From JBCBZH01 sp039815415 (GTDB lineage Bacteria > Bacteroidota > Rhodothermia > Rhodothermales > Rubricoccaceae), in the NCBI GenBank assembly GCA_039815415.1, contig JBCBZH010000187.1, forward strand, positions 1-8,776: DNA of 8,776 nucleotides. Direction: 5' to 3'. The notes below the pieces were generated by a model. That model made no database searches. It was not told where the DNA came from and worked only from the letters and a program-made list of their open reading frames with translations. How positions within the stretch are numbered: position 1 is the first letter of the stretch; every line of letters starts with the position of its first letter. The position numbers were made by a program, and so were the translations under genes. Below are positions 5,525 to 8,776 of the stretch, in pieces.

Positions 5525-6817
5525 TCAGAACCGGTCCCGGTTGCCGACGCCGCCCAGACGCGGGTTGACGACGTTGTTGAGGAGCGAGCCGAATCGGTAG
5601 CGGAACCCGAAGCTGAGGCCCGCCTCGTAATCGGTCGCGAGCTGCCTACGCCGCAACAGGATCTCCTCGAGGTCCGCATCTCCTTTCGGAAGGTTGATCT
5701 GGTCTTGGATCAGCTCGAGAAAGCCTCCAACCTCGACGGAGAGCCCCCTGGTGATGCGGACCTCGAGTTCCGAGTCGAACTGGACGCTGTAGCGTGAGAG
5801 GTCATGCAGGTACTGCGTCGCGTCGATCCCCACCTCGATCTCGCCCCATGGCTGGACCACCTCGTACCCGGCGTTGAGGATGTGTTGCGGAAGCCGCTGC
5901 TCGATCTCGTCGAAGATCGTTGAGTCCCGGTACGTGATGTCCGAGGCGCCCAGGCGGTAGGCCAGGGTCAACTGTCGCCGGTTCGCCTCGCGGTACGGGT
6001 AGAGGCTCCACTCCATGGCTCCCATAACCCGGTAGCGCCACTCCACGTTGGAAAAGGTCGAGGTCAGGACGTCGCCGTAGGCGCCGACGGACCAGTGCGG
6101 AGAGACGCTCCGCACGGCGTAGCTGGTGAACCCGTCGCGCCGGGCCGAGCTGGTGATCGCTTGGTCTTCGCGCTCGAAGCGGTCGTAGTTGTAGTTGAAG
6201 AAGGGCCGGAGCTGGAGCTTCCAGTCTTCGGTCACGCGGCTGACGAACACTCCATATCGTGTGTCGAAGGAGCGCCGCTGAGACTCGAAGTCTGCAGAGC
6301 CGTCGGCGTAGATCTCGATCGTCCAGTAATTCCAGGGGTCCTCCGTCGCCTGTACCGGCCCGTCCTCTTCCTCTTCGGGCGCCACCTCCACGCGCAGCCG
6401 GTCACGCACCGGTGTCTGCATCAGGTAGGGCACGAGGGCGGCTTCGAGGGTGCGCAGCGTCTCATCCCGCACCTCGGCCTCGGTGGCGTCGGCAGGGGCA
6501 GTGGAGACAGTCGAGAAGTCCATTCCGTCGAAGCGGCCCAGGCCGATGACGTCGAAGGTCCGCGCCTCGCCGCCTGCTCCCGTGCGCTCGCGAGTGACCA
6601 GCACGTGGACGTCGGCTACAACGCGGTCGCGGACGTGGTCCAGGTAGGGCATTTCCTGCCGGATGAAGGGCTCGTCGCAGAAGCCGCAGTCAAGGAAAAG
6701 GGCAATTCTGGCGCGTGGCTCCTGCTCGGCCTCTTGCGCGTTTGCTGGTCCAGCCCACGCGCAGAGCCCGAGGAGGGCAGCCAGACACGCTATACGTACG
6801 GCTTGTTCTGTTCCCAT
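5525..6817 (-). CDS. Outer-membrane barrel protein with FLDCxxC N-terminal domain
   Basis: A 430-residue exported protein. It starts with a signal peptide (MGTEQAVRIACLAALLGLCA, cleavage predicted after PANA). A soluble domain follows, containing RIALFLDCGFCDEPFIRQE, YLDHVRDRVVADVHVLVTRE and DVIGLGRFDGMD, then an acidic linker (PEEEEDG). The last ~260 residues alternate aromatic and polar positions as in a transmembrane beta barrel (WKLQLRPFFNYNYDRFE, HWSVGAYGDVLTSTFSNVEW) and end in phenylalanine after LLNNVVNPRLGG, typical of outer-membrane insertion. I recall unnamed Bacteroidota proteins with the same FLDCxxCDxxxIR plus barrel layout, some labelled DUF481-like. The CxxC pair could form a disulfide or bind metal. 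ATG 6817 was chosen because it gives a clean signal peptide; the frame stays open to an ATG at 6856. The role is unknown. Confidence 0.8.
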   Translation of the reverse strand: MGTEQAVRIACLAALLGLCAWAGPANAQEAEQEPRARIALFLDCGFCDEPFIRQEMPYLDHVRDRVVADVHVLVTRERTGAGGEARTFDVIGLGRFDGMDFSTVSTAPADATEAEVRDETLRTLEAALVPYLMQTPVRDRLRVEVAPEEEEDGPVQATEDPWNYWTIEIYADGSADFESQRRSFDTRYGVFVSRVTEDWKLQLRPFFNYNYDRFEREDQAITSSARRDGFTSYAVRSVSPHWSVGAYGDVLTSTFSNVEWRYRVMGAMEWSLYPYREANRRQLTLAYRLGASDITYRDSTIFDEIEQRLPQHILNAGYEVVQPWGEIEVGIDATQYLHDLSRYSVQFDSELEVRITRGLSVEVGGFLELIQDQINLPKGDADLEEILLRRRQLATDYEAGLSFGFRYRFGSLLNNVVNPRLGGVGNRDRF

Positions 6818-7005
6818 TGCGAAATCGCGAATCCGGCAGGGAAAGGAACAGAGCACGTATGCGGTTGGGTGGAGACGTAAAGCCTAGTGCCGGCTGATAC
6901 AGGCACCCCAAGGGGGCTCTAGGGTAACCGATGGGGACGAACACTGGCAACGCTGGCTGGGCTCGAGACGCCGAACAAGCCAGATCCCGAACGAGTCGCA
7001 TCTAG
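6818..7005. other. Gene-poor stretch upstream of the barrel-protein gene
   Basis: These 188 bases should hold the promoter and leader of the minus-strand barrel-protein gene, but no good TAnnTTTG or sigma-70 pair stands out. A weak GTGCC/GGCAC inverted repeat (6887-6891 with 6902-6906) and a CCCCAAGGGG palindrome (6906-6915) are present. No convincing ORF covers the stretch. Confidence 0.35.
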
Positions 7006-7121
7006 GCCAACGAGGCGCATGAGGTGTTCGTGGGCTGCTCCGATTGGTTGATGTGGTGACTGAGGTGTCGACGCTGCTCGGGCTCGTAGACAAGGCGGTG
7101 GCCAAGGAGAGCGCCTGCTGA
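7006..7121 (+). pseudogene. Short decayed coding remnant in two frames
   Basis: After a TAG at 7003-7005, one + strand frame gives ANEAHEVFVGCSDWLMW and a TGA at 7057-7059. The overlapping next frame, open from 7023, gives GVRGLLRLVDVVTEVSTLLG and LVDKAVAKESAC with TGA at 7119-7121. Each segment has the high GC3 typical of genes in this genome, and the join near 7045-7055 needs a one-base shift, so the whole looks like the 3' end of a broken gene. No family is recognised. A strong + strand terminator lies about 80 bases downstream, which supports former transcription in this direction. The sequence is too short to exclude chance. Confidence 0.3.
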
Positions 7122-7202
7122 CACCGCGAGGTCGAAGCCACCAGCTCGCTCTGGACCGACGAAGTGTAGGCGGATGGGCGTCCGAATCGGCGCAGACGGA
7201 TC

Positions 7203-7232
7203 AGGCGGATCTCCGATCCGCCTCGTCTCTTT
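7203..7232 (+). terminator. Rho-independent terminator
   Basis: AGGCGGATC (7203-7211) pairs perfectly over 9 bp with GATCCGCCT (7215-7223) around a TCC loop, then CGTCTCTTT follows (7224-7232). The T tract is modest and only on the + side. It lies downstream of the coding remnant ending at 7121, and no intact + strand gene precedes it. Confidence 0.6.
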
Positions 7233-7361
7233 CGCTCAGCCCGAGCATCCAGGGCCAGCCCGTCCTAATCGTGGCTTCGCGAGCTGTCGAGGTGGACGGA
7301 TGCGACCACCGCGAAGGCTGAGCCCGGCGCATCCGAATACACACGCGTTGAACCTTGTGAA
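7233..7361. other. 3' flank of the phosphatase gene, no feature seen
   Basis: The 129 bases between the + strand terminator and the stop of the minus-strand phosphatase gene contain no convincing ORF. I see no minus-strand hairpin followed by a T tract, so the end of the phosphatase transcript is not visible here. Confidence 0.3.
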
Positions 7362-8111
7362 TCAGTCTGTAGGCTCCTCCTCGTTTCGGGTCCACGACCC
7401 GTACATCGGGTTGGGCAGAGCCCAAAACTGTCCACCGAACGGGGAAAACGCGTCCTCGCCCTCGAACCGGACGTCTTGGGTGAGGTCGGGGAAGTCCCCG
7501 ATGTTGTCGCCGACCCACATCACGACCGTCAGCGGTGGGAGGCCTAGGCCGACACCTCGTTCGACGGCGGCGAACCGAGCATTCTTGTCCCCTTCGTCGG
7601 TCCGGCACAATACGGTGTCAGCCTCGATGCCGACCGCCGTCAGGTTTCGGCGCGTCTCGTCGCACACGGCGTCGTCCCGGTTTGTGACCACGGCGACCTG
7701 GCCACCGAGCTGGCGAACTAGGCCTGTGAACCCAACAGCGCCTGGGAGCGCTGGGGCGGCCTCGCGCCGGACCCACGCGTTCCAGCTTTCCGGCGTGTAC
7801 TCCAGCCCGACCTCGGCCCTCTCCTGCTGATAGAGTGAGTTGTCTAGGAGCGTCTCGTCAGCGTCGAGGACCACGGCCCAGTCAGTTGCGGTGAGTGTGT
7901 CGGCGATGGCCCGGAGGTGGCGACCGGCAGCCCGATATGTCTGGGCGTAGACGGCGCCGTGTTCGGCGGACCGGCGAACCCACCGGATGTCGAGCGGCAT
8001 CTCGGCCGTCGCCGATGCGGACGGTGGGGAGCTTTCCGTGGGTGCGGTAGTGACGGATGCGCATCCGACGAGGGGGAGCACGAAGAAGAGCAGCAGAGGC
8101 CGAGTAGACAT
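7362..8111 (-). CDS. Lipoprotein e(P4)-type acid phosphatase / 5'-nucleotidase
   Basis: A 249-residue exported lipoprotein of the class C acid phosphatase group in the HAD superfamily. The best-known member, Haemophilus e(P4), removes phosphate from nucleotides such as NMN at the cell surface. From ATG 8111 the protein opens with a lipoprotein signal (MSTRPLLLFFVLPLVGC; lipobox LVGC, lipidated C17) and a Ser/Thr/Pro-rich linker. HAD motif I is DADETLLDNS, with nucleophile D83 and general acid D85. Motif II is VVTNRD (T143). The conserved lysine is K176 in DEGDKNARF, and motif IV is VGDNIGDF with D202 and D206. All catalytic residues are present. The frame stays open upstream to 8309, but only the 8111 start gives a proper lipoprotein signal. 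A 39-base hairpin lies just upstream of this start. It is divergent from the S9 peptidase; its length is slightly below other e(P4) proteins. Confidence 0.9.
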   Translation of the reverse strand: MSTRPLLLFFVLPLVGCASVTTAPTESSPPSASATAEMPLDIRWVRRSAEHGAVYAQTYRAAGRHLRAIADTLTATDWAVVLDADETLLDNSLYQQERAEVGLEYTPESWNAWVRREAAPALPGAVGFTGLVRQLGGQVAVVTNRDDAVCDETRRNLTAVGIEADTVLCRTDEGDKNARFAAVERGVGLGLPPLTVVMWVGDNIGDFPDLTQDVRFEGEDAFSPFGGQFWALPNPMYGSWTRNEEEPTD

Positions 8112-8115
8112 GACA

Positions 8116-8154
8116 AGCGAGGAGCATCGAAGCAAGAAGATGCTACATCTCGCT
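8116..8154 (-). promoter_or_regulatory. Stem-loop just upstream of the phosphatase start
   Basis: Two nested perfect arms are seen: AGCGAG (8116-8121) with CTCGCT (8149-8154), and AGCATC (8123-8128) with GATGCT (8139-8144), closing a 10-base loop with small internal bulges. On the minus strand the hairpin ends four bases before the ATG at 8111, so in mRNA it would bury the ribosome-loading region. It may control translation of the phosphatase. There is no T tract in either direction, so it is not a terminator. Confidence 0.45.
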
Positions 8155-8297
8155 TCCATGTGGTTCTGTTCCGCTGGACGCTCACACGTCGTCACCGTTC
8201 GGTCTTGCGCAACCGTCGTCGTCGCGAGTGCCGCCCAACACGGCCCGGTCTGCAGTCGGCAGCGCTCCGCTAGCACATCGCCTTCACCGAGGTTGCA

Positions 8298-8350
8298 CAG
8301 ATCACGCATGCACTTGGGGGAGGCTGAGGCGTACGGTCTCTCCAGATCAC
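8298..8350. repeat. CAGATCAC direct repeat in the divergent promoter region
   Basis: CAGATCAC occurs at 8298-8305 and 8343-8350, 45 bases apart, in the intergenic region between the phosphatase and the S9 peptidase. Each is followed within a few bases by CACTT. They may be operator half-sites upstream of the peptidase gene, or chance. Confidence 0.25.
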
Positions 8351-8365
8351 ACTTATCCCTCCGTC

Positions 8366-8776
8366 ATGCGACTCTGTTTCCTCCTCGTGGTGGTTGGGCT
8401 CTTCGCAGTGGCGCCGACGGCTCAGACCGTCGTCACGCCGACTGCCCCGGGCCTCGCCACCGCCGACCTCCCACCACTCCTCGACCGCGAGGTCTTTTTT
8501 GGCAACCCTGAGATTTCGGGCGCACAACTCTCTCCCGACGGCCGGTACCTCACATTCTTGCGCGACTACGAAGGCGTCCGGAACGTGTGGGTCAAGGGCA
8601 TTGATGAGTCGTTCGAAGCGGCCCGCCCGCTGACGGCTGACGAGCGCCCTGTGCCCGGCTACTTCTGGAGTGAGGATGGCCGGTACGTCCTCTATGTCCA
8701 GGACAAGGGGGGCGACGAGAACTTCAACGTCTACGCCCTTGACCCGACCGGTGCCGCCGCCGGGGCCGTTCCGGAG
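8366..8776 (+). CDS. S9-family (prolyl oligopeptidase) peptidase, N-terminal part
   Basis: An ORF open to the right edge, 137 codons. It begins at ATG 8366 with a signal peptide (hydrophobic core LCFLLVVVGLFAVA, cleavage after PTA), so the enzyme is exported to the periplasm or beyond. After a short linker come beta-propeller blades typical of the S9 serine peptidases: FFGNPEISGAQLSPDGRYLT followed by FLRDYEGVRNVWVKG, and FWSEDGRYVLYVQDKGGDEN followed by FNVYALDP. SPDGRYL and SEDGRYV are the repeated blade turns. The catalytic alpha/beta-hydrolase domain with Ser, Asp and His lies beyond the window, so activity cannot be judged. These enzymes cut short peptides and often feed peptide use in Bacteroidota. 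No Shine-Dalgarno precedes the start. It diverges from the phosphatase lipoprotein gene across 254 bases. Confidence 0.88.
   Translation, partial: MRLCFLLVVVGLFAVAPTAQTVVTPTAPGLATADLPPLLDREVFFGNPEISGAQLSPDGRYLTFLRDYEGVRNVWVKGIDESFEAARPLTADERPVPGYFWSEDGRYVLYVQDKGGDENFNVYALDPTGAAAGAVPE

Noticed and set aside
6095..6880. 261-residue + strand ORF
   Set aside because: It is antisense to the outer-membrane barrel gene; no signal, domain or sensible composition.
6818..7361. tRNA or other structured RNA in the gene-poor stretch
   Set aside because: No T-loop GGTTCGAATCC-type sequence or cloverleaf arms were found on either strand.
7174..7830. 218-residue + strand ORF
   Set aside because: It overlaps the terminator and then runs antisense to the phosphatase gene, whose catalytic motifs are clear; it has Ser/Arg/Pro-rich antisense composition.

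Overview
The window is GC-rich chromosomal DNA with protein-coding genes on both strands. It looks like a Bacteroidota/Rhodothermota-type organism, for example a marine Rhodothermales or Rubricoccaceae relative. The case rests on high GC3 codon use, start codons mostly without Shine-Dalgarno sequences, one TAnnTTTG-like -7 box, a family of outer-membrane proteins with an FLDCxxCDxxxIR N-terminus that I associate from memory with Bacteroidota and neighbours, and a secreted S9 peptidase. The taxonomic call is an inference. I see no tRNA, rRNA, CRISPR array or intact insertion sequence.

Layout. Bases 1-467 hold what looks like the frameshifted 3' end of a + strand gene, followed by a strong rho-independent terminator. 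A minus-strand pair follows: a bacterial-luciferase-like (LLM) flavin oxidoreductase (827-1870) and, 56 bases further along the transcript, a small Imm8-like immunity protein (468-770) with no toxin beside it. Diverging from the oxidoreductase is a + strand run: an HpcH/HpaI-type class II aldolase (1915-2736), an HMG-CoA-lyase-like enzyme (2898-3818) and a stand-alone J-domain protein (3912-4397). A convergent minus-strand block holds an uncharacterised polytopic membrane protein (4548-5405) and a secreted outer-membrane barrel protein with a conserved N-terminal domain (5525-6817). A gene-poor stretch (6818-7361) holds another short, apparently decayed + strand coding remnant followed by a strong terminator. 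The right end holds a lipoprotein e(P4)-type acid phosphatase/5'-nucleotidase (minus, 7362-8111), which diverges from the start of an S9 prolyl-oligopeptidase-family peptidase (8366 to the window edge).

How the parts fit. The two + strand lyases both cleave C-C bonds of hydroxy-acid or acyl-CoA type substrates and may share a catabolic route such as leucine or branched-acid breakdown, but only adjacency supports this. The J-domain protein is separated from any DnaK/GrpE. The right-hand genes are all cell-envelope or exported proteins: barrel, lipoprotein phosphatase and exported peptidase. The most unusual non-gene signal is a 10-base word, CGAGCTGGCG, found ten times (both strands). Four copies lie in short intergenic gaps and the coding copies fall in different reading frames. 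Nine of the ten lie between 802 and 4423.
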